A stretch of DNA of 64,000 nt from the NCBI GenBank assembly GCA_945873855.1, contig CAMCEN010000001.1, positions 62,001 to 126,000 on the forward strand. The letters are read 5' to 3'. The notes under the pieces are model-generated. The model did not search any database. It had not been told where the DNA came from and was given only the letters and a program-made list of their open reading frames with translations. The stretch is from an uncultured Campylobacter sp. Its GTDB lineage: Bacteria > Campylobacterota > Campylobacteria > Campylobacterales > Campylobacteraceae. How positions within the stretch are numbered: position 1 is the stretch's first letter; each line of letters opens with the position of its first letter. Both the position numbers and the translations under genes were made by a program. Below, piece by piece: positions 26,765 to 35,124 of this stretch.

Positions 26765-28396
26765 CTAGAATTCCCTAGCTTTTACTTCTTTTTCGTAGCG
26801 AGTAAATAGCTCTTTTACTATATCGCTTGGGGTGGCGGTTTTGTCTATACCGTAGATTTTTAGCACGGCTTGGTCGTTTTTTTCATGCGCTTTGCGCAAG
26901 TTTGCCGGCATTGTGAGTGGATTATACAAATCAGCCAAAGAACAATCACCAAACTCTGCCCTAGCATCTAGAATTCCCTGCGCTGTGGCTGTGAGTGTTT
27001 CTTTATCTTTCTCATCAAGACTAGCAAAAGGGAAGTTATTATAAACTATATTTTTACTATAAACATAACGCATTTCTAGTCTACCACACACTGCTCTCAT
27101 CCACTCCATATGAACCGAGCTTGTAAGAATAGCAAAATCAGCCAAAGTAGCATTTGGGATAATTTGTGATGTATTTGTTATAATAACATCTTTTGTTACA
27201 AAGCCGATAGGCACATAAAATCTATTTTCACTTGATGTAACTGGCACGATAATAGCTGTATTAGGATTATTTGTTTCCCTAAATAAATGTGGTGTTTGTG
27301 ATAACTGTGAACTAACTTTTTTATCTGTGCTTTTTAATCTCATTTCTTGGCACTTCTTTAATCTATCCATTACAAGTGGCATTGAGCGAAGTTCATTTGG
27401 TGGACAATCTACAAGCCAAAGACAATAGCGCATTTTATTATTTATAAATTCTTCTGCGCCTATAAGTCTTTTTATATATTTTTTAGCTTTTGGTTCTTTT
27501 GTAATAAATTCTTCATAGTCTTTATTTTCAATTATTAAATTTCCACCATCTGTTGGCTGATTACCTTTTCTTATTTCTGGCACATCACAAAGTGGCTTTG
27601 AGCGACTTTCAATAGCAATATTTGGCGCATCTGCTAAATAGCCGTTTATGTTGCTAGCTGGAATTCTAGAATTCCCTGTAAAAATATATTTTTCACTGCT
27701 GTTATTTAGGCTAAAACCTGCGATTATTACATAAACAGCTGCCATTTTTTTATCAGCTTTTTCTTTTTTGCCTGTGCCAAAATCTACGCTATTATCCCAC
27801 TTAAAGCTAGTGTAGGCAAAGTCTATGCTAACTCCACTTTCAAATAGTGGTTTCCACAGCAGTGCTACTTGCTCGCCTTGGCAAATGCTGTTTGTAGCGA
27901 CAAAGGCTGTGCGAGTTTTTGGGCTTTGCTTCATATACTCGCAAGCCTTGAAAAACCAAGCTGTAACATAGTCTAAATTGCCTGCGTTTTTGGCGTTATT
28001 GCTAGCTTTTATTAAATCTGCTTTTTGTGTTTCATTCATCATTCTTGCGCCGACAAAAGGCGGATTGCCGATGATAAAATCAGCCTTAGGGCAATGCTCA
28101 TGCCACGAAGCATCAAGAGCGTTAGCACAAAGTATATTTTCAAAATCACGCAAAGGCAAATACTCTAAGTTTGCGTGAATTAGCTCGTTAGTGGCTTTGC
28201 GCATTTGCTTGTCTGCGATATGTAGGGCTGTTTTGGCTACTGCGGTAGCAAAAGAGTTTATTTCTATGCCATAAAAGTTATTTATATCCACGCAAATGCC
28301 GCAGGTATCAAAGCCCTCTAAAACGCCTTGAAATGTGCCTTTCTTGTCTGTAAAACGCTCTTTTAGAGCTTTGTTTTCTAGCTCACGCAAGCACAA
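26765..28396 (-). CDS. MmeI-like type II restriction-modification protein, C-terminal part
   Basis: This 543-residue frame is the continuation of the gene starting at 29603. It holds the rest of an N6-adenine methyltransferase (DFIIGNPPFVGARM, motif IV NPPF, residues about 128-141) and a target-recognition part. Just upstream, in the same frame but before its first usable start, lies FFDPACGSGNFLTQTF, methyltransferase motif I. So the frame is a fragment, not a separate gene. TGNSRIPASNINGY (plus-strand palindrome at about 27660) is an in-frame insertion of the genome repeat. Without the N-terminal part it lacks the SAM motif and nuclease. Confidence 0.82.
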   Translation of the reverse strand: MCLRELENKALKERFTDKKGTFQGVLEGFDTCGICVDINNFYGIEINSFATAVAKTALHIADKQMRKATNELIHANLEYLPLRDFENILCANALDASWHEHCPKADFIIGNPPFVGARMMNETQKADLIKASNNAKNAGNLDYVTAWFFKACEYMKQSPKTRTAFVATNSICQGEQVALLWKPLFESGVSIDFAYTSFKWDNSVDFGTGKKEKADKKMAAVYVIIAGFSLNNSSEKYIFTGNSRIPASNINGYLADAPNIAIESRSKPLCDVPEIRKGNQPTDGGNLIIENKDYEEFITKEPKAKKYIKRLIGAEEFINNKMRYCLWLVDCPPNELRSMPLVMDRLKKCQEMRLKSTDKKVSSQLSQTPHLFRETNNPNTAIIVPVTSSENRFYVPIGFVTKDVIITNTSQIIPNATLADFAILTSSVHMEWMRAVCGRLEMRYVYSKNIVYNNFPFASLDEKDKETLTATAQGILDARAEFGDCSLADLYNPLTMPANLRKAHEKNDQAVLKIYGIDKTATPSDIVKELFTRYEKEVKAREF

Positions 28397-28436
28397 AAAG
28401 GTCTGAGTAAGAAAATTCCCGCTGCCGCAAGCTGGG

Positions 28437-29603
28437 TCAAAAAAACAAAGCGAGCCAAGCTTTTTTTTGGAATTCTATTAGCTTTTTATCTTTTGTGTCT
28501 TTTTGCTTGATAGCGATTATTTCATCTAGCTCGCTTTCTAGCTTATCTAAAAATAGCGGCTTTATGAGCTTTTCAATGTTTTCTATGCTAGTGTAGTGCA
28601 TGCCGCCGCTGCGTCTGGTCTCTGGATTTAGCGTGCTTTCAAAAAGTCCGCCAAAAATCGTAGGACTGATAAGAGAAAAATCAAAGTCATAAGTAGCTTC
28701 ATTAATGATAAGCTTGGCTAATTTGTCGTTAAACTGCGGTATGTTTTCATCGTAAAACTCAAAAAGTCCGCCGTTTGTGTAAGGAAAGGCTAGAAGCTTT
28801 TTGTCTTCAAACTTGATGCGCTTGTGCTCTGGTGTGCTAAGCATGCTAAAAACATTTAAAATAGCTTGGCGCATGTTTGCTTTGTGCTCGGCAAGATATG
28901 CGCCAAACATATTGCGCTCAGCAAAAACGCCGCTATCATCAGCATAAAAGCAAAACACAAGGCGAGTTAAGAGCATATTTATACTAGCAAAATCCTGCTC
29001 GCTTGGCTCGCCGCTTGGCGTGGCGGCTGCGTAGAGTGCGATTAGCTCATCTTGGATTTGTTTTATGAGCCTTGCTGCTTTAAAGCTTAGTTCGCTTTGC
29101 TTTTTAAGGGCAAGGGCTTTTAGCTCATCGTTTTTACTCTCGTTTAAAAAGGCAAAGCGGTGGATTTGCTTTGTAAGGTCTGCGAAGTTTATTATCTGCG
29201 GTGGGTCTTTGGGGTTTTCCATGTCGTGGATGTGAAACTCATCAAAGTTGCAAACGATGATATAGCGTGCTTTTTGGCTATAAGGTAGCTCGTCATTGTA
29301 GCGTTTGGCTTGCTCAAAAGGTGTTAGCTCGCTGCCGTCGCTTTGCTTTTTAGCTTTGTTTAAATCTATGCCTGAGCTTTTTTGTTCTATCAATGTCTTT
29401 GCGTGTGGGATATAAGCGTCAATAAAGCTTGTGTGGCCGAGTGGGACTGTTTTTTCAAAATTTATTTTTTGCGTTGGCTCATCTACAAAAATACCTAGAA
29501 AATCTATCCAAAAGCTCTGTGCGTCGCTTTTTTCATTGCTTTTGTCTTTGTATTTTTGAATAAAATGCTTTGCGGCTTGTTCTAGCTCTTTTGTACTTTT
29601 CAT
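28437..29603 (-). CDS. MmeI-like type II restriction-modification protein, N-terminal part
   Basis: The N-terminal part of a single-chain enzyme combining nuclease and adenine methyltransferase. FIDAYIPHAKTLIEQKSSGI is a PD-ExK nuclease site (Asp, Glu and Lys) as in MmeI; a helical spacer follows. The frame ends at AWLALFF because of an 8-A run (28461-28468, T on the plus strand). With seven A the frame would continue as KLGSLCFFDPACGSGNF into the second part. Start chosen at ATG 29603 after AAAGGCAAGCAG; a longer frame upstream only translates palindromic repeats. From memory, C. jejuni has a different R-M gene (cjeI) in this slot beside mutS2. Confidence 0.85.
   Translation of the reverse strand: MKSTKELEQAAKHFIQKYKDKSNEKSDAQSFWIDFLGIFVDEPTQKINFEKTVPLGHTSFIDAYIPHAKTLIEQKSSGIDLNKAKKQSDGSELTPFEQAKRYNDELPYSQKARYIIVCNFDEFHIHDMENPKDPPQIINFADLTKQIHRFAFLNESKNDELKALALKKQSELSFKAARLIKQIQDELIALYAAATPSGEPSEQDFASINMLLTRLVFCFYADDSGVFAERNMFGAYLAEHKANMRQAILNVFSMLSTPEHKRIKFEDKKLLAFPYTNGGLFEFYDENIPQFNDKLAKLIINEATYDFDFSLISPTIFGGLFESTLNPETRRSGGMHYTSIENIEKLIKPLFLDKLESELDEIIAIKQKDTKDKKLIEFQKKAWLALFF
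28461..28468 (-). repeat. A8 tract at the MmeI-like frameshift
   Basis: A run of eight A on the coding strand (CCAAAAAAAAGCTTGG) where the frame is lost. A change to seven or ten A would restore a full-length protein of about 945 residues. It is short for a switch, but in the right place. Confidence 0.7.
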
Positions 29604-29804
29604 CTGCTTGCCTTTATTGTAAAATTTTGGAATTCCTAGGGTGAAAAAGCTAAGGAATTCTAGAATTTCTAGGGTAAAAATTCTAGGAATTCTAGAATTC
29701 CTAAAATACCCCCTAACCCCCAAAAAAATCTAGAATTCTTAGAATAAAAACTAGAATTCCTAGGGCAAAAAAGCTAAGGAATTCTAGAATTCCTAAGCTC
29801 TTTG
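29604..29804. repeat. palindromes and CCCCCTAACCCCC element
   Basis: About 200 bp without a gene: several GGAATTCTAGAATTCC copies and ATACCCCCTAACCCCCAAAA at about 29705. Confidence 0.8.
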
Positions 29805-30989
29805 TTAAAACTCAGCTCGTGGCTGACCTAAATAAAAGCCTTGAAACTCATCTATACCAAGCTCTAAGCATTTATTATAGATTTGCTCGTTTGCTACATA
29901 CTCAGCGATGGTCTTTGCCCCAAGGTGCTTAGCAAAGCCGATTATCGTCTCTGCCATTTTTCTAGCCTTTTCATCCTCACAAATGCGCTTGATGATTTCT
30001 CCATCGATTTTGATATAATCAGGCACAATCTCTAAGAGCAAATTAAAGTTTGAAAAACCAGAGCCGAAGTCGTCTACTGCGATTTTGACGCCTCTTTCTC
30101 TTAGGGCTTGGATGTAGTATTTGACCTTTGATGAATTGCTTGCGCAAAGATTTTCGTTTTCTAAAATCTCTACTATCACACGATTGCCTATTTTGCGACG
30201 GTCGATTTCTTTGATGATTAGATCCCTAAGTGGGTTTGCTATCATATCAGAGATTGACATATTTATGCTTAATGCTACCTCGGTATTGTCATTAATGCGA
30301 GAAAAGGCTTGTAAAATCAGCTTTTTCGATAGATCTACATAGCGTTTGATGTGGCGCGAATACTCCAAAAACACGCCAGGCAGTATCGCACGCCCATCGC
30401 TATCAACGATGCGAGCTAGCGTTTCATACTTGCTAATCTTGCCATCTCTATCGAAAATCGGCTGAAAATACGGCACAATCTTATCATCGCTCATCGCTTT
30501 TTCTATCAAATCATAGATAAACTTTTCGCGCTCAAGCTTGCTTGCTAAGCCCAAATCATCGCTATAAAGCACATAATCAAGCTTGTGAGTTTTAGCAAAC
30601 TCTAGTGCCATGAGAGCCTCATTTAGCACATTTTTTTGCCCAAAAGCCCCGCCAATGCTAGTAGAAATGTGGATGCGGATGTCCTTGCAAGCAATCTCAT
30701 AGCCCTTAAAAAACGAGCTAAGCTCGGCGCAGAGCTTTTCTATATCGCAGTATCTAGGGCAAAACAGCACAAAGCGCACATCGCCCAAGCGTCTAACCTC
30801 AAGTCCGCAAAAACTAGCAAAATCACGCAATTTTTTATCAAAAATATTTATAATATTTTCTGTAACTTTTTTGCTATAAGAGGTGATGATTCTATCGTAG
30901 TCATCGATTTTTATCGCTATCATTGACAAAAATCCTAGCTTTTTTAGCTCGCTTTCAAGCAAAAACTTTTTTTTGTAAAAATAATTCAT
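29805..30989 (-). CDS. degenerate GGDEF-EAL cyclic-di-GMP protein
   Basis: 394 residues. Residues about 15-145 have a GGDEF-like fold but the active-site motif is replaced by RRLGDVRFV, so it should not make c-di-GMP. The EAL domain (about 150-394) keeps its catalytic pieces: KYETLARI (ETL for EAL), ALSINMSISDM, VIVEILENEN, KIAVDDFGSGFSNF and TIAEYVANEQ. It is probably a c-di-GMP phosphodiesterase affecting motility or attachment. No transmembrane segment is seen. It lies between the R-M gene and mutS2. Confidence 0.85.
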   Translation of the reverse strand: MNYFYKKKFLLESELKKLGFLSMIAIKIDDYDRIITSYSKKVTENIINIFDKKLRDFASFCGLEVRRLGDVRFVLFCPRYCDIEKLCAELSSFFKGYEIACKDIRIHISTSIGGAFGQKNVLNEALMALEFAKTHKLDYVLYSDDLGLASKLEREKFIYDLIEKAMSDDKIVPYFQPIFDRDGKISKYETLARIVDSDGRAILPGVFLEYSRHIKRYVDLSKKLILQAFSRINDNTEVALSINMSISDMIANPLRDLIIKEIDRRKIGNRVIVEILENENLCASNSSKVKYYIQALRERGVKIAVDDFGSGFSNFNLLLEIVPDYIKIDGEIIKRICEDEKARKMAETIIGFAKHLGAKTIAEYVANEQIYNKCLELGIDEFQGFYLGQPRAEF

Positions 30990-31142
30990 TTTTTATCCTT
31001 TTAAAACTAAAATTTAGAATTCCTAGGAATTCTAAATTTAAGAATTCTAGAATTCCCAGGAATTCTTAAATTTAGGAATTCTAGATTTAAGAATTCTAGA
31101 TTTAGGAATTCTAGAATTCCTAGAAATTTCGCAAGCCCTGCC

Positions 31143-33332
31143 CTATAATTTCACAATCTTTGAGCCAAAGCCACCTTCATTTGGGGCCCCATCTCTAAAG
31201 CCCTTTATGCTAGGATGAGCTTTTAAAAACTCCTTTACTGCGTAAGCTAGCTTGCCAGTGCCTATGCCGTGCTTTATAAGCACTTCATCAAGCCCAGCTA
31301 AAAGCGCATCAGAGATGAACTTATCAAGCCTCTCTACTGCCTCTTCGCTACGCAGTCCGTGCAAGTCTATCATCACGCTAGCAGAGCGTGCAGCCTCTAC
31401 TTTTACCTGCGCTGTGGCTGGGGGCTGCACTATCACGCCGCCTTTTGTTAGCGAGGTTAGCGGCACACGCATTTTTATGCCGTTTGCTTCTATGTTAGCA
31501 TCATTTTTGCTTAGACTTAGTACCTTGGCTTTGATATTACCATATTTTACGCTATCGCCGATTTTTAGCACAGGTACTGGGGCAATTTGTGGTTTTTCTA
31601 TGGCTTTTGCTAGTTCGTTTGCTTTGTTTATGCTTCGTTGCTTTTCTTTGGTATCTTTTAGGTTTATAGCTTTTTTTGCCTCGCTAATTGCGTAGAAAAA
31701 CTCTCTTTCAAGCTTGGCTCTAAGCGCTTTTAGCTCGTCATTTGCGGCAATTTTTTGCTCTTTTAGATTTTCTATTAGGCTATCAAGCTTTGCGCTTTTT
31801 TCATCAGTGGCTTTTATTTTGGTTTTTAGCTCTAGCTCCAAGTTTATTGCCTTTGTGATCGCTTCATTAAAGCTCTCGCCGCCACCTAGCTTTCTAGCAG
31901 CCTCTACTATGCTTGGCGGCACGCTGTAGCGCAAAGCCGTCTCAAAAGCATAAGATTTACCGATAATCCCAGCTAAAAACTCGTATTTTGGACGAGAGTT
32001 TTTCTCATCGTATAAAGCCGCTAGAAGCTCTACATTTTCGTTTTTAGATAGATTTAGCGCAAGCTGTTTGTGATGCGTGGTGATTATCATTTTGATACCA
32101 TTTTTGATAAGCTCTTCAATCAATACGCTATATAGCGCAGCTGCCTCGGCCGCGTCAGTGCCTAGCTCTATCTCATCTACGCCTAGAAGTAGATTTTTTT
32201 TGCTAAAAAGCTTGCTCCAGCTTTGCATACGACCAGCGAAGGTTGATATATCGTCTTTTACATTTTGTGGATCTTCGATGATTGCATCAATTTCTTTAAA
32301 AGAGCTGATTTTGCTCTTGCTAGCATTTATTGAAAGAGGTAGCAAGTATTTTGCGCAAAATGCAGCACTTAGCACGCTTTTTAGCAGCATTGATTTACCG
32401 CCTGCATTTACGCCAGTTATCAGCAGGACTGAGCGAGTAAAATCTATACTAATTCGCTTGGGATTTTTTAGCGCAGGGTGAGCAAACTCACAAAGCTTTA
32501 TAACTCCGTCATTACTAGGCATAACAAAGCTATAATCACGACTTCTAGCAAAAAATACTCTAGCTAAAAGTGCGTCTATATAATCAAAAGCGCTGTCAAT
32601 AAAGCGCAAAAACTTCACATTTTGGCTAAAAAGTGCAGAAATGCGCTTAGCGTGTTCGTAAATAATTTCTTCTTTGCGGTCCAGTAGTGCGCTTTGCTCG
32701 TTTTTTAGGGCTTCAATGCTACTAGGAAATACATAAAAATACCCAGCTTGCGTGCGTCCCATAACAGCACCTTTTATACTAGTATTAAAGCCACCTCTAA
32801 GTAGCAAGCACTCGCATCCGCTGATAAAATGCACATTAAAATCAACTAGATAGTTGGCAAGCGACTTTGAGCGCATGAGCGAGCGCAAGCTCTCATCAAT
32901 CTGGCTTTTTAACCTTCTTTGCGCCTCGTTTATGCCTACCAAACGCTCATCAACGCTGTCTTTTAGCTCGCCATTTTCTGCAAAATAAGAACAAATCTCA
33001 GCGATTTTATCAGGAATTTCAATTTTGGCTAGATATTCATCAGTTTTTGTGCCGATTTGCTGATTTTTTAGGTAAATAAAATAGCTAATAATCTTGCTAA
33101 ACTCGTATATTTCGCTAATATGCAGCACTGCCATAAGCCCTAGCCTTTCAATAGCGTCATTTAGTGCTATTACTGGCTTTGGCGCACTTAGCTTTGCGCT
33201 ACTAAGCTCGCCAAGCCTAGCAAAGTTTAGGGCTAAATCTCCATTTACAAAAAGCGGTTTTTGCCTAGCTAAAAAACTCTCAAAGCTAGAAATATACGCA
33301 CTCAAATCAAGCTTAGCAATCAAATCTTTCAT
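31143..33332 (-). CDS. mutS2: MutS2-type ATPase/endonuclease
   Basis: MutS2 acts on recombination intermediates and stalled ribosomes rather than mismatches. 729 residues: N-terminal helical core, Walker A VLLITGVNAGGKSMLLKSV (about 305-323), Walker B LLGVDEIELGTDAAEAAAL, long coiled coil (about 500-590), and a C-terminal Smr nuclease domain with IDLHGLRSEEAVERLDKFI and LIKHGIGTGKLAYAVKEFL. Its start overlaps the stop of the small membrane gene. Position next to that gene is as in C. jejuni from memory. Confidence 0.95.
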   Translation of the reverse strand: MKDLIAKLDLSAYISSFESFLARQKPLFVNGDLALNFARLGELSSAKLSAPKPVIALNDAIERLGLMAVLHISEIYEFSKIISYFIYLKNQQIGTKTDEYLAKIEIPDKIAEICSYFAENGELKDSVDERLVGINEAQRRLKSQIDESLRSLMRSKSLANYLVDFNVHFISGCECLLLRGGFNTSIKGAVMGRTQAGYFYVFPSSIEALKNEQSALLDRKEEIIYEHAKRISALFSQNVKFLRFIDSAFDYIDALLARVFFARSRDYSFVMPSNDGVIKLCEFAHPALKNPKRISIDFTRSVLLITGVNAGGKSMLLKSVLSAAFCAKYLLPLSINASKSKISSFKEIDAIIEDPQNVKDDISTFAGRMQSWSKLFSKKNLLLGVDEIELGTDAAEAAALYSVLIEELIKNGIKMIITTHHKQLALNLSKNENVELLAALYDEKNSRPKYEFLAGIIGKSYAFETALRYSVPPSIVEAARKLGGGESFNEAITKAINLELELKTKIKATDEKSAKLDSLIENLKEQKIAANDELKALRAKLEREFFYAISEAKKAINLKDTKEKQRSINKANELAKAIEKPQIAPVPVLKIGDSVKYGNIKAKVLSLSKNDANIEANGIKMRVPLTSLTKGGVIVQPPATAQVKVEAARSASVMIDLHGLRSEEAVERLDKFISDALLAGLDEVLIKHGIGTGKLAYAVKEFLKAHPSIKGFRDGAPNEGGFGSKIVKL

Positions 33333-33676
33333 TACTCTTTTATCTCGCAGTCTTTGATCGCTATGATTTGACCGGCGAATTCTTTTACGCCTTTTTTAGC
33401 CACAAAACTTTGCGTGCCATACTCAAAGTTAAAATTGCTCGCATTTACCTCCAAAGCACCGCATTTTAGGCTTTTGCCTTGTTCGTAAGCTAGTAGTAGT
33501 TCTGTGCTTTCATTTTGTGAGTTTTGCGCACTTTGGCTGAAAAAATACACTCCACCAAAAATAAGCACAAGCACCACCAAAATCACGCCTTTACTCTTTT
33601 TGCTGATGATTTCATCGCTTAAAGCTATGATTAAAAGCACTGCTAAAAGCAAAATTAAAAACAAAATTATGCGCAT
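33332..33676 (-). CDS. 114-residue membrane protein, conserved next to mutS2
   Basis: Two N-terminal hydrophobic helices (IILFLILLLAVLLIIAL and VILVVLVLIFGGVYFF) followed by a 60-residue soluble end with two cysteines (SLKCGALEV and AIKDCEIKE). I recognise no named family. It overlaps mutS2 by one base and has a TATGCTAAAATC -10-like box upstream (TAAAAT at 33700-33705, minus strand). The end domain likely faces the periplasm. Confidence 0.75.
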   Translation of the reverse strand: MRIILFLILLLAVLLIIALSDEIISKKSKGVILVVLVLIFGGVYFFSQSAQNSQNESTELLLAYEQGKSLKCGALEVNASNFNFEYGTQSFVAKKGVKEFAGQIIAIKDCEIKE

Positions 33677-34060
33677 TTTTTATCCTAAATTTTTCTTTGA
33701 TTTTAGCATAAAAATTGCTATTTTTGCTAGGGAATTCTAGTTTTTTGTTAGGATTTTTGGGGGTGCGGGGGTATTTTAGACGGAATTTTGAACGGAATTT
33801 TAGAATTCCATAAAATTCGTCATTGAGGGGTGAAGCGAAGCAATCTCATTTGTTAAGTTTTGAACAAGATTGCTTCGGTCGCTTTGCTCCCTCGCAATGA
33901 CGGAATTCTGCGATGACGGAATTTTAGAATTCTCTGTGATGAGATCCTCGGGTCAAGCCCGAGGATGACACAAGGCGGTCAAGCCGGGGAATTTTGAACG
34001 AGATTGCTCCCTCTGCTTTGCTCCCTCACAATGACGGAATTCTAGAATTCCTTAGCACTA
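33677..34060. repeat. repeat block between hemH and the mutS2 operon
   Basis: No gene. Contents in order: GGGGGTGCGGGGG (about 33760), GTCATTGAGGGGTGAAGCG (about 33819), its opposite copy GATTGCTTCGGTCGCTTTG (about 33867-33885), AGATCCTCGGGTCAAGCCCG (about 33941), another partial GCAATGACGG, and a palindrome. Successive pieces could fold into long stems. Confidence 0.85.
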
Positions 34061-34186
34061 GCAATTCTAGTATCGTGGTGTTAGTATGACAAAAGGCAGC
34101 GAGCGTGCCGCAGGGATAGAACAAATAGTTCATCCCAAGGCACGCGCGGCTGGCTTTTTTTATAATAGCGCTGCTTGGCGATTTGC
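34061..34186 (-). repeat. 126-bp structured hairpin element, copy after hemH
   Basis: A near-palindromic unit from GCAATTCTAGTATCGTGGTG to GCGATTTGC that ends at the hemH stop codon. The core pairs GGCAGCGAGCGTGCC with GGCACGCGCGGCTGGC, and inside it GGGATAGAAC with GTTCATCCC. The plus-strand side ends in TTTTTTTATAATAG. The copy at 59281-59408 keeps the same fold with compensating base changes. It may act as a terminator, a stable 3' RNA, or a MITE-like mobile repeat. Confidence 0.7.
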
Positions 34187-35121
34187 TAACACGAGTTTTC
34201 ACATTTTTGGATAATATAATCTACAAACCCATCACTATCATTTGGCGCTTTTACCACAGCATATTTTGCTACGCCTACCTTGCTAGCGTGTTCTCTAAAC
34301 ATTATATCAAGCTCAAAATCACTCTCTGAACAATCTATACAAAAGCTAATAGGATAAACAAGCACATTTTGCCCTTTTAGCCCTTCTAAAACAGCAGAGA
34401 TATTAGGCCCCAGCCACTCCACAGGCCCAAGGCGACTTTGATAAGCTAGATGAATGCCTTTAAAATCTAAGCTCTTGCTAAGCAGGTTAACGTGCGCATT
34501 TATATGCTTTTCGTATAAATCTCCAGCTTTTATAATGCTAACTGGCAAGCTGTGAGCTGAGAAAATCAAATGCGTATCATTTGGGCTAAATCCAGCCGCA
34601 GCGCAGGTTTTTTTAATATCATTTATCAAAATTTTATTAAAACTCTCATCCTCATAAAAAGGCTCTATTACTTTAATCCCACTGATTTCATGCATTTTAG
34701 CAGCTGCGGTGGCATCATCTAGGCTTGAGAGCACCGTAGTTTGCGAGTGGTGCGGATATAGTGGGAAAAAGGTGATTTTCTTAGCACCTTTGTAGCGAGC
34801 CAAAACATCCTTAGCAAAAGGCGGTGTGTAGTTCATAGCAAAGTCAAAATGAAAGCGATTTTGCGCTGCGTTTAGCTTTTCACACAGGCTTTTGCTAAGC
34901 CCTGCGATAGGCGATTTGCCACCAAGTGCCTTGTAGCTTTCGCTGGCCTCTTTTTGTCTCATAGCGGTTATAAACCACGCTAAAATACTGCGCAAAAACG
35001 CTGATTTTAATGGCAAAATATATTTGTCATTAAACATATTTTTTAAAAAAACCTTAACCTCACTAAGGTCATTTGGCCCACCCATATTTAGTAAAATTAC
35101 TATTTCTTTATCCATTTTCAT
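34186..35121 (-). CDS. hemH: ferrochelatase
   Basis: Inserts ferrous iron into protoporphyrin IX, the last step of heme synthesis. 311 residues, family length. Motifs: VILLNMGGPNDLSEVKVFLK, KITFFPLYPHHSQTTVLSSL, LIFSAHSLPVSII with the catalytic His, and HLAYQSRLGPVEWLGPNISA. ISFCIDCSESDFELDIMF includes the conserved Glu. It follows the Mur-ligase-like gene by three bases. Confidence 0.96.
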   Translation of the reverse strand: MKMDKEIVILLNMGGPNDLSEVKVFLKNMFNDKYILPLKSAFLRSILAWFITAMRQKEASESYKALGGKSPIAGLSKSLCEKLNAAQNRFHFDFAMNYTPPFAKDVLARYKGAKKITFFPLYPHHSQTTVLSSLDDATAAAKMHEISGIKVIEPFYEDESFNKILINDIKKTCAAAGFSPNDTHLIFSAHSLPVSIIKAGDLYEKHINAHVNLLSKSLDFKGIHLAYQSRLGPVEWLGPNISAVLEGLKGQNVLVYPISFCIDCSESDFELDIMFREHASKVGVAKYAVVKAPNDSDGFVDYIIQKCENSC

Positions 35122-35124
35122 CCA

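Noticed and set aside
29604-29723. A 40-residue extension upstream of the MmeI-like gene
   Set aside because: It translates palindromic repeats (NSRIPRIF and the like); ATG 29603 has the ribosome site.
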